Positions 26,889 to 37,760 are shown, numbered from the stretch's first letter. The stretch is 64,000 nt of DNA from Bdellovibrionales bacterium Ga0074137 (GCA_001464715.1 LNDT01000037.1:1-64000), one strand, 5' to 3'. The notes: generated from the sequence alone by a model not told the origin. Numbers and translations are program-made.

Positions 26889-28202
26889 ATGAAGTTTTTA
26901 GCCACAGAGCTCATTCAGAAAAAGCGCGGCGGTCTTGAGCTGAAAGACGATGAAATCGCTTTCATGATTCACGGTTATCTCGATGGATCAGTTCCCGATT
27001 ATCAGATGTCTGCGTTCCTCATGACGGTTTTCTTTAACGGCATGAGCGACCGCGAAACATGGACACTGACTCAACTCATGATGCACTCGGGTCGCGTTCT
27101 CGACTTTTCCCACCTTGGAATCGCCGTCGACAAACATTCCACCGGCGGCGTCGGCGACAAAACAAGTTTGATTCTCGCACCGATTGCCGCGGCCGCTGGA
27201 ATTCCCGTTCCGATGATTGCGGGGCGCGGTCTTGGTCACACCGGTGGCACCATCGATAAGCTTGAAACAATCCCGGGTTTCAGTTGCGCACTTTCGATTG
27301 AACGCTTCCAGGAACAGGTCGCCAAACACCGACTCGCGCTGATCGGACAGACCGATGAAATCTGCCCCGCCGATAAAAAAATCTACGCCCTTCGCGATGT
27401 CACCGCGACCATTGAGTCGCTGCCATTGATCTGCGCCAGCATAATGTCGAAAAAAATGGCCGAAGGAATTCAAGGCCTCGTTTTAGATGTGAAGTGGGGC
27501 TCGGGCGCTTTTATGAAAACAGTCGATCAAGCAAAAGAGCTTGCTGAAAGGCTTTGCGCCATCGGGAGCGCCGGAGGAAAAAAAGTTGTAGCCGTCGTGT
27601 CCGATATGAATCAACCGCTCGGTCGTTTCATCGGAAATTCGCTGGAAGTCGAAGAATGCTTAGCAATTTTAGAGCGCAAAGGTCTTCGCGGTCGCGCTCT
27701 TTCGGAATTTTCTGATTGCGAGACTTTGAGCCTCGAGCTTGCCGGAGCCATGATTTGGCTGGGCGGAAAAGCATCTTCCGCGGCCGACGGCGTATCCATG
27801 GCGCGTGAAATTCTTGAATCCGGCGCGGCTCTCAAAAAATTTCAAGAGCTGATCGAGCTTCAAGGTGGACGCCTCAGTGAACTCCCTCAAGCCGTTGCGA
27901 CTCAAGACGTCGTGTCCTCGGCCGCGGGAACAATCCGGTCCTTCGATACGGCTGCTATCGGATCAGCCGCGCTCATGCTGGGTGCTGGGCGGCAAAAAAC
28001 GACGGATGTTATCGACCCCACGGCAGGTATCGAAGCCTTGGTTCGCATCGGCGATCCGGTCAAAGTGGGCACACCACTTTTTAAACTCTATGGAAAAAAG
28101 AATCTCTCGACAGTCAGAGATCGGTTGGTATTGGCCACGCACGTCGATAATTCCTTGCCAAGTGCGTCGGCGGGCGATTTGATCGCGTTTAAGAACTACT
28201 GA
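26889..28202 (+). CDS. deoA: Thymidine/pyrimidine-nucleoside phosphorylase
   Basis: The 437-residue protein has the family signature: DKHSTGGVGDKTSLILAPIA, then GRGLGHTGGTIDKLE. Phosphate-binding and substrate residues in these blocks are intact. It releases thymine or uracil and (deoxy)ribose-1-phosphate. The C-terminal domain is complete. Length of 437 fits both DeoA and Pdp, so the exact base preference is not decided. AGGA five bases upstream supports the start; it follows deoC by seven bases. Confidence 0.93.
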   Translation: MKFLATELIQKKRGGLELKDDEIAFMIHGYLDGSVPDYQMSAFLMTVFFNGMSDRETWTLTQLMMHSGRVLDFSHLGIAVDKHSTGGVGDKTSLILAPIAAAAGIPVPMIAGRGLGHTGGTIDKLETIPGFSCALSIERFQEQVAKHRLALIGQTDEICPADKKIYALRDVTATIESLPLICASIMSKKMAEGIQGLVLDVKWGSGAFMKTVDQAKELAERLCAIGSAGGKKVVAVVSDMNQPLGRFIGNSLEVEECLAILERKGLRGRALSEFSDCETLSLELAGAMIWLGGKASSAADGVSMAREILESGAALKKFQELIELQGGRLSELPQAVATQDVVSSAAGTIRSFDTAAIGSAALMLGAGRQKTTDVIDPTAGIEALVRIGDPVKVGTPLFKLYGKKNLSTVRDRLVLATHVDNSLPSASAGDLIAFKNY

Positions 28203-28210
28203 AGGAATAA

Positions 28211-29050
28211 ATGAGCTCGATTGTTGAAAGTCTTGAGTCTTCGGTCGCCTACATCCGCGCGATCTGCCCGCCGTCCAAACTAAAACCGCGCATTGCGGTC
28301 GTGCTTGGATCGGGGCTCGGTTCTTTCGTCAATCAAGTCGATGTCGAAGCGGCAATTCCTTACACCGAAATTCCTGGATTTATTCCTCCGTCGGTCGATG
28401 GCCACAAAGGTCGATTGATTCTGGGCCACGTAAAAGGTGTTCCGATTGTCGTTCTTCAGGGTCGAATTCATTTTTACGAAGGTCATTCGATGGCGACCGT
28501 GGCTCACCCCGTTCGGACGGCGGCGCTGCTTGGGTGCGAAGTTATGGTTCTTACGAACTCCGCCGGAGGCCTTGATCCGGCGATGCGTCCTGGCGATTTC
28601 ATGATCATCGACGATCATATCAATCTCATGGGCGACAATCCTCTCAAAGGTCCGAACATCAAAGAATTTGGTCCGCGCTTTCCCGATATGACCGAAGCCT
28701 ACGATCGAAAGCTCTCGACGAAAATGAATGAAGTTTTATTGGCGATGAAAGTGAAGTTTTATCGCGGCGTTTATTGCGGCGTCAGCGGGCCAACCTATGA
28801 AACGCCCTCAGAAGTTCGCTACCTGCAGATGCTTGGCGGAAAAGCCGTCGGCATGTCGACGGTGCCCGAAACGATTGCAGCAAATCACTTGGGTCTTCGC
28901 GTTTGTGCGCTTTCTTGCATCACGAATCTGGCCGCAGGCCTTTCGCAAAATAAACTTTCGCACGAAGAAGTCACCGAAACTGCGCGCGCCGTTGAGGCTA
29001 AGTTCGGCCAGTTTTTGGTGGATTTTATTTCTCGAGTTGAAACCACGTAA
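28211..29050 (+). CDS. punA: Purine nucleoside phosphorylase (trimeric PNP type)
   Basis: The 279-residue protein has the PNP/MTAP family blocks VVLGSGLGSFV, GRIHFYEGHSMATV, TNSAGGLDPAMRPGDFMIID, and the loop SGPTYETPSEVRYLQMLGG with VGMSTVPE. It phosphorolyses inosine and guanosine and their deoxy forms. The Asn-versus-Asp specificity position near ITNLAAGLS looks like the 6-oxopurine type. AGGA four bases before the ATG; third gene of the deoC operon, followed by a terminator. Confidence 0.93.
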   Translation: MSSIVESLESSVAYIRAICPPSKLKPRIAVVLGSGLGSFVNQVDVEAAIPYTEIPGFIPPSVDGHKGRLILGHVKGVPIVVLQGRIHFYEGHSMATVAHPVRTAALLGCEVMVLTNSAGGLDPAMRPGDFMIIDDHINLMGDNPLKGPNIKEFGPRFPDMTEAYDRKLSTKMNEVLLAMKVKFYRGVYCGVSGPTYETPSEVRYLQMLGGKAVGMSTVPETIAANHLGLRVCALSCITNLAAGLSQNKLSHEEVTETARAVEAKFGQFLVDFISRVETT

Positions 29051-29058
29051 ATTAGGCA

Positions 29059-29081
29059 CTTCGACATTGGTCGAGGTTTTT
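29059..29081 (+). terminator. Rho-independent terminator after purine phosphorylase
   Basis: CTTCGAC (29059-29065) pairs with GTCGAGG (29070-29076) with one G-T pair and an ATTG loop, followed directly by five T. It lies nine bases past the operon stop. Confidence 0.7.
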
Positions 29082-29256
29082 GTTCTCAGATCGCTCCGAA
29101 GCGCAGCGGTCTTCCGACGTCTAAAACCGTCTTAAAAAAAGACATTCTGGACTAACCCGCTCACGCCCAAATTCCGACATATCTATACGGTCGCGAAAGG
29201 ATTCGCCGACCTAAACACCCTAAGGCACGCCACCACAGCGGCTTTTAAGGTGCGAC

Positions 29257-30504
29257 ATGGAGGTCGACTTGGCCAAGCCGCTCGCTTCGAAATTTAATTT
29301 TCTGGCTTATACAACGATCACACTCATTGGTCTTCTGGGCCTCAGCGCCTGCGGCGAAAAGGCCAAAGTCGAAACCGCGACATTCCCAAAAACTAAAGCC
29401 GAGTGCGCGGCGACAGCGGTGCCTGATTCCTACGTCGTTCAGTGGAAAGACGGAACGGTCAGCGTCACTCGCGGGTGGACGCGCGAAGAATTTGAAAACG
29501 AAATATTTGAACCGTACAAAGATGATATTCGCTGGGCCGAGCAAGATCAGTTCGTTCGCGCAGCGCCTACAAGTGCGCAAGTCTCAACACAGACTTCTCC
29601 GGACGACTCTTGGGGACAACTGAAAACATCGGCTGCAACCGCGTGGGGCCGCGGCGTCCTTGGCGAAGGTATCACGGTCGCCGTCATCGATTCGGGCGTC
29701 GATATCACTCATCCGCAGCTGCGCGGCCAGCTTGCCGTCAATGCTAACGAGATTCCCGCAAATGGTATCGACGATGATGAAAACGGCTACATTGACGACG
29801 TCCATGGTTGGGACTTTGACGAAGATCAGCCCGTCGTTTCGGATTCCGCAGGTCATGGAACTCACGTCGCCGGAATTATTCTTGCCCAGCACGGAACGTC
29901 CGCTGTGCAGGGAATCGCGCCTGGAGCGAAACTTTTGCCGTTGGACTTTATGAATGCCGAGGGTCAGGGAAATATTGGTGACGCCATCCTTGCGATTCAA
30001 TATGCAGCCGACCAAGGGGCCCGCGTGATCAATGCCTCGTGGGGTGGCGCGCCCTGCTCGCAAACACTGAGTCGCACGATCGCTGATCTCGAATCGCGCG
30101 GGGTATTATTTATCGCGGCCGCTGGCAACAGCGGTGTCGATCTTGAACAGCTTCCGGAGTATCCGGCGGCTTTTGTAATATCCAATCAAATCACTGTTGG
30201 TGCGTCGACCGCGCGCGATTACACGGCCGGATTTTCTAATTACAGTTACCGACTGGTTCACTTGTTCGCGCCGGGCGCTTCAATTTTAAGTACCTATCCC
30301 GGGAACCGGCTCGCTTCTTTGAGCGGAACTTCGATGGCGGCACCGTTTGTCGCCGGCGCCGCCGCCTTACTGATGTCCGCAAATCCTGGTGCGTCCCCGG
30401 CTCAAATCCGAAGTGCTCTTCTGGACTCTGTCGATCCTGGCGCGTTCGCGGCAACCACTCGGGGCCGGCTCAATATTCCCCGCGCTCTCGATTCCCTTCG
30501 CTAA
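29257..30504 (+). CDS. Lipoprotein subtilisin-like serine protease (S8)
   Basis: The 415-residue protein has a lipobox (LLGLSAC, Cys32), a short pro-region and a subtilisin domain with an intact triad: Asp145 (VAVIDSGVDITHP), His200 (GHGTHVAG) and Ser359 (LSGTSMAAPFVAG), plus the oxyanion Asn291 (AAAGNSG). It should be anchored in a membrane facing the periplasm or cell exterior and cleave proteins. An acidic Asp/Asn-rich loop (DDDENGYIDD) probably binds calcium. It is monocistronic, with a terminator upstream and a hairpin downstream. Confidence 0.9.
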   Translation: MEVDLAKPLASKFNFLAYTTITLIGLLGLSACGEKAKVETATFPKTKAECAATAVPDSYVVQWKDGTVSVTRGWTREEFENEIFEPYKDDIRWAEQDQFVRAAPTSAQVSTQTSPDDSWGQLKTSAATAWGRGVLGEGITVAVIDSGVDITHPQLRGQLAVNANEIPANGIDDDENGYIDDVHGWDFDEDQPVVSDSAGHGTHVAGIILAQHGTSAVQGIAPGAKLLPLDFMNAEGQGNIGDAILAIQYAADQGARVINASWGGAPCSQTLSRTIADLESRGVLFIAAAGNSGVDLEQLPEYPAAFVISNQITVGASTARDYTAGFSNYSYRLVHLFAPGASILSTYPGNRLASLSGTSMAAPFVAGAAALLMSANPGASPAQIRSALLDSVDPGAFAATTRGRLNIPRALDSLR

Positions 30505-30552
30505 AACTAAAATCCTCGGACTTAACGCCACGTTGAGTTCGCCACCCCCACT

Positions 30553-30577
30553 CGCGTCGCCAAATTACCGCGACGCG
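30553..30577. other. Perfect eight-base-pair hairpin downstream of the S8 lipoprotease
   Basis: CGCGTCGC (30553-30560) and GCGACGCG (30570-30577) form a perfect stem with a nine-base AT-rich loop, 50 bases past the protease stop and about 115 bases before asnS. There is no T-run after it on either strand, so it is a weak or factor-dependent terminator at best. The rest of 30505-30691 shows no gene. Confidence 0.4.
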
Positions 30578-30691
30578 TCTTCGCGCAAATATGGCCGCCT
30601 TGCATGCTGCTATGCACCCTCACTAGGTTCATAGAATTCTTGAGGTATTTCGCAACTCTGTCGCTTCTTGGGCGACACGTCGGTGAGGCTC

Positions 30692-31993
30692 ATGCGCCAT
30701 TACATTTCGGATCTCTCGCAACATGTCGGTCAGAAGATTGAACTCAAAGGTTGGGCCTATAATTCGCGCTCGTCAGGAAAAGTAAAGTTCCTCGAACTTC
30801 GCGACGGCACCGGCATGGTGTCGTGCGTTTATTACCGCGGAACTGAACCCGGTCAGTGCAACGAAGAGTCATGGAATGAATTCGACAAGATGACTCAAGA
30901 GTCCTCCGTGAAAGTCGTTGGAATTGTGAAAGCTCATCCAAAGCACGCCGGCGTTTTTGAACTCGGTGCTGAGTCTCTGCAAATTCTTTCGCGCGCCGAA
31001 GAATATCCAATCTCACACAAGGAGCATGGCACCGACTTCTTGATGGATAATCGCCACTTGTGGCTTCGCTCAAAACGTCAGGTCGCGATTCTTCATGTGC
31101 GCCATGAGATCGTAAAAGCGATTCGCGATTTCTTCGACGGACGAGGCTTCACATTGACCGATGCTCCGATCTTCACGCCCAGCGCCTGCGAAGGAACTTC
31201 AAATTTATTTGAAACTCAGTACTTTGACGAGAAAGCGTATCTCTCGCAGTCCGGTCAGCTCTATATGGAAGCCACAGCGGCGGCGCTTGGAAAAGTCTAT
31301 TGCTTCGGTCCTACGTTCCGCGCTGAAAAATCAAAAACACGGCGCCATTTGATTGAGTTCTGGATGGTCGAGCCTGAAGTCGCCTTCAATGATCTCTACG
31401 ACAACATGGAGCTCGCAGAACAATTTATCGAATACATCGTTCAACGCGTTCTAAAAAATCAGCCGGACGCTTTAAAGGCTCTCGAGCGCGACACTACGAA
31501 GCTCGCTCCTATCAAAGGAGCATTCCCTCGCCTTCATTACGACGAAGCCGCGATCATGATTAAAAAAGAAAATCCTGAATTTATCGTTGGCGATGACTTC
31601 GGCGCGCCGGATGAAACTATTATTTCGTCGAAATTTGAAAAGCCCGTGTTCGTTCATCACTTCCCGTCGGCGATCAAAGCTTTCTACATGAAGGAAGATC
31701 CAAAAGAGCCCGGAAAGTCCATGAGCTGTGATCTGCTGGCGACCGAAGGGTATGGAGAGATCATTGGCGGCGGGCAACGCGAAGAGAGTCTTGAGACCAT
31801 CAAGCGCAAAATTAAAGAACACGATTTGAAAGAAAAAGATTTTGAGTGGTTCATGGATTTGCGGCGCTACGGTTCATTCCCGCACGCCGGTTTTGGTTTG
31901 GGCGTCGAACGTGCGGTCGCATGGATCTGCGGACTTCCGCACATCCGCGAGACCATTCCATTCCCACGCCTTTATGGGCGTCACTATCCATAG
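30692..31993 (+). CDS. asnS: Asparaginyl-tRNA synthetase
   Basis: The 433-residue class IIb synthetase has the OB-fold ([20 protein letters not shown]), motif 2 ([20 protein letters not shown]) and motif 3 ([20 protein letters not shown]). [18 protein letters not shown] is the AsnRS-specific block. It charges tRNA-Asn. I prefer ATG 30692 (with GAGG just upstream) over the longer TTG frame at 30668. Confidence 0.95.
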   Translation: MRHYISDLSQHVGQKIELKGWAYNSRSSGKVKFLELRDGTGMVSCVYYRGTEPGQCNEESWNEFDKMTQESSVKVVGIVKAHPKHAGVFELGAESLQILSRAEEYPISHKEHGTDFLMDNRHLWLRSKRQVAILHVRHEIVKAIRDFFDGRGFTLTDAPIFTPSACEGTSNLFETQYFDEKAYLSQSGQLYMEATAAALGKVYCFGPTFRAEKSKTRRHLIEFWMVEPEVAFNDLYDNMELAEQFIEYIVQRVLKNQPDALKALERDTTKLAPIKGAFPRLHYDEAAIMIKKENPEFIVGDDFGAPDETIISSKFEKPVFVHHFPSAIKAFYMKEDPKEPGKSMSCDLLATEGYGEIIGGGQREESLETIKRKIKEHDLKEKDFEWFMDLRRYGSFPHAGFGLGVERAVAWICGLPHIRETIPFPRLYGRHYP

Positions 31994-32079
31994 AATTTAG
32001 AGAAATTTGCGAGCACGCCTGCGAGCAACATCGCAGGCGGAGCCGAAGCGACAAAAAAGAACGTAGGAGCTATCCGATT

Positions 32080-33696
32080 ATGGCAACGACACCGACAGTT
32101 ACGAATGGCGCGAAGAAGGATACAGTTCCTTCGAACTTTATCGCAAAGACGACTGAAGCTCGCGTGAGCGAACTCGAAAAATTGAATGCCCTTGCGCTCG
32201 CAAGTGGAGGCGCCGAGCGAATCGCGAAGCACAAAGAGGGCGGTCGCCTTACGGCACGTGAACGCCTCGACGTTCTTCTGGATCCAGGAAGTTTTGTCGA
32301 AATGGATCGTCTCGTCACACATCGCTCAACGAATTTCGGAATGGGCGACAAAAAAGCTCCCGGCGATGGCGTTATCACCGGCTACGGCCGCATCAATGGA
32401 AAACTTGTCTACGCTTACTCGCAGGATTTCACCGTTATCGGCGGTTCGATGTCGCGAACACAGGCGAACAAGATTCTAAAAATCATGGACATGGCTATTA
32501 AGAATGGTGCTCCGATTATCGGCATCAATGATTCGGGCGGCGCGCGAATTCAAGAGGGTGTCGAAGCTCTTGCTGGTTACGCCGACATATTCCTACGGAA
32601 CACAATGGCTTCGGGTGTAGTTCCGCAGATCAGCGCGATCATGGGACCCTCAGCCGGCGGCGCTGTCTACTCGCCGTCGATCACAGATTTCATCTTCATG
32701 GTGAAAGATACGAGCTACATGTTTGTCACAGGCCCAGACGTTATTAAGACCGTCACTCACGAGGACGTCACAAAAGAACAGCTGGGCGGCGCGGTTGTGC
32801 ACTCATCAAAATCGGGCGTCTGCCACTTTGCTGCGAATGACGACAAACATTGTCTGCTTCTGATTCGCGAACTTTTGAATTTCCTCCCTGCGAACAATGT
32901 CGACGATCCGCCGATCGTTCCAACAACAGATCGTCCTGACCGCGTGGAAGAGGCGCTGAATTCATTCATTCCCGACAGTCCGAAAAAACCTTACGACATG
33001 CTTGAGCTCGTAAAAATGACGGTCGACGAAGGTTACTTCCTCGAAGTCCATGCGAACTACGCGAAAAATATCGTGGTTGGATTCGCTCGCTACAATGGCC
33101 GCTCGGTCGGAGTCGTCGCCAACCAACCCCAGGTTCTTGCGGGTTGCCTGAACATCGAAGCTTCAAGAAAAGCCGCGCGCTTCATTCGCTTCTGTGACGC
33201 GTTCAACATTCCCATCGTTACATTTGTCGACGTTCCAGGTTTTTTGCCCGGCACAGATCAAGAATGGGCCGGCATCATTACACACGGTGCAAAGCTTCTT
33301 TACGCCTACGCGGAAGCGACGGTACCGAAAGTCACTATCGTCACTCGAAAAAACTACGGCGGCGCTTACTGCGTTATGAGTTCGAAGCATCTGCGAGGCG
33401 ATGTGAACCTTGCTTACCCAACGGCTGAAATCGCCGTCATGGGCGCCGAAGGTGCCGTGAACATTATCTTCCGAGACGCGATGAAGAAGGCCAAAGATCC
33501 GGTTGCGGAAAAAGCGCGGCTTGTTGCGGACTACGAAGAGAAGTTTGCAAACCCTTACGTCGCGGCCGAACTTGGATACATCGATGAAGTTATCGAACCG
33601 GCAATGACCCGCCGTCGTATTATCGACGCTCTTGAAATGTTGAAGAATAAACGCGACACGAACCCTCCGAAAAAACACGGAAACATCCCTTTATGA
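32080..33696 (+). CDS. pccB: Acyl-CoA (propionyl-CoA) carboxylase, carboxyltransferase subunit
   Basis: The 538-residue protein has the family body: [20 protein letters not shown], the substrate loops [20 protein letters not shown] (first oxyanion glycines) and [13 protein letters not shown], and [16 protein letters not shown]. It carries carboxyl groups from biotin to propionyl-CoA (or acetyl/methylcrotonyl). AGGAG ten bases before ATG 32080 fixes the start; the frame opens at 31846 inside asnS without support. The following mutase gene favours propionyl-CoA as substrate. The stop overlaps the next ATG (ATGA). Confidence 0.93.
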   Translation: MATTPTVTNGAKKDTVPSNFIAKTTEARVSELEKLNALALASGGAERIAKHKEGGRLTARERLDVLLDPGSFVEMDRLVTHRSTNFGMGDKKAPGDGVITGYGRINGKLVYAYSQDFTVIGGSMSRTQANKILKIMDMAIKNGAPIIGINDSGGARIQEGVEALAGYADIFLRNTMASGVVPQISAIMGPSAGGAVYSPSITDFIFMVKDTSYMFVTGPDVIKTVTHEDVTKEQLGGAVVHSSKSGVCHFAANDDKHCLLLIRELLNFLPANNVDDPPIVPTTDRPDRVEEALNSFIPDSPKKPYDMLELVKMTVDEGYFLEVHANYAKNIVVGFARYNGRSVGVVANQPQVLAGCLNIEASRKAARFIRFCDAFNIPIVTFVDVPGFLPGTDQEWAGIITHGAKLLYAYAEATVPKVTIVTRKNYGGAYCVMSSKHLRGDVNLAYPTAEIAVMGAEGAVNIIFRDAMKKAKDPVAEKARLVADYEEKFANPYVAAELGYIDEVIEPAMTRRRIIDALEMLKNKRDTNPPKKHGNIPL

Positions 33697-35207
33697 GCAA
33701 CAAACCCATGTTCAAAAAAATTCTGATCGCGAACCGCGGCGAAATCGCGCTTCGAGTGATTCGTGCCTGCCGTGAACTTGGCATTGGATCCGTCGCCGTT
33801 TACTCGGATGCTGATCGCAATTCTCTTCACGTTGTTTTGGCCGATGAGGCCTACAACGTGGGTCCAGCGCCATCGAAAGATTCCTATCTTTCGATCGAAC
33901 GAATTATGGAAGCCGTAAAAAAATCGGGCGCCGATGCTGTTCATCCTGGCTACGGCTTCTTGAGCGAGAACACCGACTTCGCTGAAGCTTTGCGAAAAGC
34001 TGGCGTCACATTCATCGGTCCAACGCCCGAAAATATCCGCGCCATGGGAGACAAAATTTCTGCCATTCGACTGATGCGCGACGCAGGTGTCCCAACCGTG
34101 CCAGGCTCTGGCGGCCCCGTTGATACGATCGAGGACGCAAAAAAGATCGTAGAAAAAATCGGACTTCCCGTCATGATCAAAGCGACGGCCGGTGGCGGCG
34201 GAAAAGGTATGCGCGTCGTTCACAAGATGGAAGAACTTGAAAGCGGCTACCGAGCCGCGCGCTCTGAAGGCCTCAATTACTTCAAAAACGACACTGTCTA
34301 CATCGAACGATTCATTCAGAATCCAAAGCACATTGAAGTTCAAGTGTTCGGCGATACCCACGGTAACGTGTGCCATCTCTTCGAACGCGAATGTTCGGTG
34401 CAGCGCCGAAACCAAAAGCTCATGGAAGAGTCTCCGTCGCCGTCGGTCGACGAGGCCGTTCGCACCAAACTGGGCGACGTCGCAGTAAAAGCTGCAAAAG
34501 CCATCGATTACATCGGCGCAGGAACTTTCGAATTTATCTTCGACAATGTGACGAAAGAATTTTTCTTCATGGAGATGAATACTCGTCTTCAGGTAGAACA
34601 TCCGGTCACTGAAATGGTGACCGGCATCGATCTTGTGGCCGAGCAAATCTTTGTGGCCCTTGGACGCAAACTCAGCTTCCAGCAAAAGGACATCGTTCAA
34701 CGCGGTCACGCCATCGAAGCTCGTATCTGTGCCGAGGATCCTTTCACGTATATTCCTTCGCCGGGTCTGATTCGTCGATGCCGTCACCCGCAAGGTCCAT
34801 TCATTCGAACGGACTCGTACGCGTACCCGGGTTACGAAGTTCCGATTTATTATGATCCGATGGTCGCAAAGCTTATCGCTTGGGGTCCGGACCGTGACAC
34901 AGCGATTCGCCGCCTCGATCGAGCGTTGACGGAATTCACTTTGACCGGAATCAAGACAAATATTTTGCTTCACAAGTCGATCTTGCAGTCGCCAAAGTTC
35001 CTCGACGGGACTTACACGACGCAGTTCTGTGACAAAGACCTTGAGATCAAGATGCCGAAGCTTTTCCACCAGGTCGACGATCACGTCTTCCTCATCACGG
35101 CCGCGATTGCCGCGTACAACGATAAAAAAGCGAAGTCGGTTTCGGATTACAATGTTGCGAGCCGCTGGAAAACCGTCGGTCGCGCCAACAGTTTACGGGA
35201 CCAGTAG
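33693..35207 (+). CDS. pccA: Acyl-CoA (propionyl-CoA) carboxylase, biotin carboxylase subunit
   Basis: The 504-residue ATP-grasp enzyme opens with [20 protein letters not shown], the biotin carboxylase signature. The glycine-rich ATP loop [14 protein letters not shown], the metal-binding [19 protein letters not shown] and the HGYGFLSEN-like [10 protein letters not shown] block are all intact. The biotin carrier is encoded separately downstream, so this is a split enzyme rather than the fused PccA of mitochondria. Translational coupling by ATGA overlap with the carboxyltransferase gene. Confidence 0.94.
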   Translation: MSNKPMFKKILIANRGEIALRVIRACRELGIGSVAVYSDADRNSLHVVLADEAYNVGPAPSKDSYLSIERIMEAVKKSGADAVHPGYGFLSENTDFAEALRKAGVTFIGPTPENIRAMGDKISAIRLMRDAGVPTVPGSGGPVDTIEDAKKIVEKIGLPVMIKATAGGGGKGMRVVHKMEELESGYRAARSEGLNYFKNDTVYIERFIQNPKHIEVQVFGDTHGNVCHLFERECSVQRRNQKLMEESPSPSVDEAVRTKLGDVAVKAAKAIDYIGAGTFEFIFDNVTKEFFFMEMNTRLQVEHPVTEMVTGIDLVAEQIFVALGRKLSFQQKDIVQRGHAIEARICAEDPFTYIPSPGLIRRCRHPQGPFIRTDSYAYPGYEVPIYYDPMVAKLIAWGPDRDTAIRRLDRALTEFTLTGIKTNILLHKSILQSPKFLDGTYTTQFCDKDLEIKMPKLFHQVDDHVFLITAAIAAYNDKKAKSVSDYNVASRWKTVGRANSLRDQ

Positions 35208-35235
35208 ATGATTACGTCTTTTCAGGAGCCATCTT

Positions 35236-35778
35236 ATGTTTTTTGAAGCGACTCTCGGTACGGACGCCGGCGATAAGAATTTTAAAATTGATATCAACGA
35301 AACCCGCAAATCTTGGAAGGTGAACCTTCAAGAAGAAGGCGGCAATTGGGTTCGCTACGAAATTTCGAAGGACGATTACAAAACCGTCGAAAACATCATC
35401 AACCTCATTTGGGGTGGTGGCTCGTACGTTCTTGATGTCTATGGTTCGGGGATCGACTACACGGTTTACACACGTTCTAGCTATCGAAACGTTCGCATTT
35501 ACAACGACGAGGCGCTTTTGCACGAGTCGCTTAAAAAAGGCGGAGCCTTGGGTGGCGGCGATAATCTTGTCGCTGGAATGCCCGGTAAGATCGTGAAGGT
35601 CATGGTTGCAAAAGGTGACATCGTAAAACCCAATCAGCCGATCCTCATTATGGAAGCGATGAAGATGGAAAACGAAATGCGAGCCTCGGTGGAAGTTAAG
35701 ATCAAAGATATTTTGGTGAAAGCCGCCGACTCGGTCGAATCTGGTCAAACCCTTGTCCTGTTCGAGCCGGTGAAATAG
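35236..35778 (+). CDS. Biotin carboxyl carrier protein of the acyl-CoA carboxylase
   Basis: The 180-residue protein ends in a biotinyl domain with ILIMEAMKMENEMRA; Lys143 in AMKM is the biotin site. The first 100 residues (KSWKVNLQEEGGNWVRYEIS and following) resemble the BT linker region of propionyl-CoA carboxylase alpha chains, which supports its partnership with the two upstream subunits. AGGAG seven bases before the ATG. The last base of its stop codon is the first base of the next GTG start. Confidence 0.93.
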   Translation: MFFEATLGTDAGDKNFKIDINETRKSWKVNLQEEGGNWVRYEISKDDYKTVENIINLIWGGGSYVLDVYGSGIDYTVYTRSSYRNVRIYNDEALLHESLKKGGALGGGDNLVAGMPGKIVKVMVAKGDIVKPNQPILIMEAMKMENEMRASVEVKIKDILVKAADSVESGQTLVLFEPVK

Positions 35779-35948
35779 TGGATTACTCGAATCCGGAATA
35801 CTTTGTTGGCTGGGGTACACTAGCCCTTATCAACGCGGGTCTTGCGCAATCGAAGAATCGCAGCGGCCTGATTTGGTTTTTGATCTCATTACCACTGGGA
35901 CCTTTCGCGACACTCCTGCTTGTCACTTTGTTTAGTGGGCGCGCGTAG
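35778..35948 (+). CDS. 56-residue small membrane protein in the propionyl-CoA operon
   Basis: A GTG at 35778 shares its G with the TAG stop of the biotin carrier gene and opens a 56-codon frame ending with TAG at 35946-35948, whose last G starts the mutase gene. So both junctions are TAGTG and both are translationally coupled. The product begins [19 protein letters not shown] and ends with a hydrophobic block ([19 protein letters not shown]) plus FSGRA, giving one or two short membrane helices. I do not recognise a family. It leaves no unexplained gap in the operon, which is the best evidence it is real. Confidence 0.65.
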   Translation: MDYSNPEYFVGWGTLALINAGLAQSKNRSGLIWFLISLPLGPFATLLLVTLFSGRA

Positions 35949-37552
35949 TGGAGAAAAGTCGAAAACCATCGTTCAAAACTTCCAGTGGGATTGAACCGAA
36001 AGCCTTTTATTCGTCGAAGGATTGGCCCGGAGCCAACGCGAAGTTTGAAGAGCTTCTTGGTGCGCCAGGACAGTACCCCTACACACGCGGCGTTCAGAGC
36101 TCGATGTACCGGGGTCGTCTTTGGACCATGCGCCAGTACGCTGGCTTTGGTTCTGCGAAAGAATCGAACACACGCTACAAAATGCTTCTCGATCGCGGCC
36201 AAACGGGACTGTCTGTCGCTTTCGATTTACCGACGCAAATGGGCTACGACTCGGACCACGTCATGTCGACCGGCGAAGTTGGAAAAGTCGGCGTAGCGGT
36301 TTCTTCCATTGAAGACATGGAAACATTGTTTGATGGTTTGCCGCTCGAAAAAATTTCGACGTCGATGACGATCAACTCGACCGCCGGAATTTTGCTAGCG
36401 TTTTATGTCGCCGTCGCACGTCGCCGCGGAATTTCCCCCGACAAACTCACTGGTACAATTCAAAATGATCTTTTGAAAGAGTACATTGCGCGCGGCACAT
36501 ATATTTTCCCGCCGCGACCTTCTCTTCGAATCATCACGGACATCTTTGATTTCTGCGCGAAAGAAGTTCCTAACTGGAATACGATCTCGATTTCGGGGTA
36601 TCACATTCGTGAAGCCGGTTCGACCGCCGCACAAGAAATCGCGTTTACATTGGCCAACGGAATCACCTACGTCGAAGCGGCCGTCGCCAAGGGGCTTGAT
36701 GTTGACTCTTTCGCAGGCCGCCTTTCGTTTTTCTTTAACGTTCACAATAATTTCTTAGAAGAGGTCGCAAAGTTTCGCGCGGCCCGCCGAATGTGGGCGA
36801 AGATCATGCGAGTGCGCTTCAAAGCAAAAGACGACAAATCCTGGCGTCTCCGTTTCCACTCGCAAACAGCAGGTTCAACACTGACAGCGCAGCAGCCGGA
36901 AAACAATATCGTGCGCGTAACGATTCAGGCGTTGGCCAGTGTTTTGGGCGGGACGCAGTCGCTGCACACCAATTCCATGGACGAAGCCCTTGGATTACCG
37001 ACGGAAAAAGCCGCGACTATTGCACTTCGCACACAGCAAATTATCGCTCATGAATCGGGCGCCGCCGATGTTATCGATCCCTTCGCCGGGTCTTACTACA
37101 TTGAGTCGCTGACTGACGAGCTAGAGAAAAAAGCGACGGATTACATCGAGCGCATTGAAGGCCTGGGCGGCGTTGTAAAGTGCATTGAAACGGGTTTTAT
37201 CCAGCGCGAAATTCAACAAGCCGCTTACGAAACTCAGCGCGCCGTCGAGGCGAAAACTGAGATCGTGGTGGGAGTAAATGACTTCCTTCAAGCGTCTGAC
37301 AATTCACAAGAAATTATGAAGATCACAGACGCTGTTTCACTTGAGCAGATTGAACGTCTTAAGCGATTCAAAGCGAAAAGAGACATGGTCAAAGTTCAGT
37401 TCCATCTTGCGAAGGTGCGAGTGGCGGCTGAGAACGATCAAAATCTTATGCCTGTTTTGATCGATGCGGTCGAAGTGGGCTGTACCCTGGGTGAAATCTC
37501 GGACACTCTTCGTAAGGTTTTTGGACTCTTCAAAGAAACGATAACCGTCTGA
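35948..37552 (+). CDS. mcmA: Methylmalonyl-CoA mutase, catalytic (alpha/large) subunit without B12 domain
   Basis: The 534-residue protein is the TIM-barrel half of the mutase: [73 protein letters not shown]. It ends near residue 534 with no cobalamin-binding DxHxxG motif, so it must pair with a separate small B12 subunit not in this window. With the carboxylase it converts propionyl-CoA to succinyl-CoA; the epimerase and MeaB chaperone are also absent here. The start is GTG, coupled to the 56-codon gene. Confidence 0.93.
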   Translation: MEKSRKPSFKTSSGIEPKAFYSSKDWPGANAKFEELLGAPGQYPYTRGVQSSMYRGRLWTMRQYAGFGSAKESNTRYKMLLDRGQTGLSVAFDLPTQMGYDSDHVMSTGEVGKVGVAVSSIEDMETLFDGLPLEKISTSMTINSTAGILLAFYVAVARRRGISPDKLTGTIQNDLLKEYIARGTYIFPPRPSLRIITDIFDFCAKEVPNWNTISISGYHIREAGSTAAQEIAFTLANGITYVEAAVAKGLDVDSFAGRLSFFFNVHNNFLEEVAKFRAARRMWAKIMRVRFKAKDDKSWRLRFHSQTAGSTLTAQQPENNIVRVTIQALASVLGGTQSLHTNSMDEALGLPTEKAATIALRTQQIIAHESGAADVIDPFAGSYYIESLTDELEKKATDYIERIEGLGGVVKCIETGFIQREIQQAAYETQRAVEAKTEIVVGVNDFLQASDNSQEIMKITDAVSLEQIERLKRFKAKRDMVKVQFHLAKVRVAAENDQNLMPVLIDAVEVGCTLGEISDTLRKVFGLFKETITV

Positions 37553-37716
37553 ACCCGTCATAATCAGGCGCCTAACAGCGCCGTGAAATGGCACCGAGGC
37601 CGCAAGAATGGCTATTAACGATCCCCTGAGGTCTTCGTAAGTAGCCGAAAACGCCTAATTTTTTAACACTGCCTTCGCTGTAACGAGAGGCACTCGGTTT
37701 GCTCTTAAAAGCACAT

Positions 37717-37743
37717 AGTTCCCTTCTAATATAGGGGACTTTT
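37717..37743 (+). other. Hairpin with T-run upstream of lytic transglycosylase gene
   Basis: AGTTCCC (37717-37723) pairs with GGGGACT (37734-37740) with one G-T pair and a ten-base AT loop, followed by TTTT. It could terminate the mutase operon, though 165 bases past the stop, or the loop (TAATAT) could be a -10 element for the next gene. A small GGCGC/GCGCC hairpin lies at 37567-37582. The rest of 37553-37760 shows no gene. Confidence 0.4.
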
Positions 37744-37760
37744 GCATTTGGAGCCCCGAA

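Noticed and set aside
31846-32079. N-terminal extension of the carboxyltransferase into asnS
   Set aside because: The good ribosome binding site is before ATG 32080 and homologues begin near there.
33555-35084. 509-residue open frame antisense to the biotin carboxylase gene
   Set aside because: It lies wholly over a clear conserved enzyme, its protein has no recognisable domain or signal, and codon bias of the sense gene explains the openness.
35212-35820. 202-residue antisense frame over the biotin carrier gene
   Set aside because: Mirror of a strongly coding sense gene; composition is Phe/His/Arg-rich without any motif.
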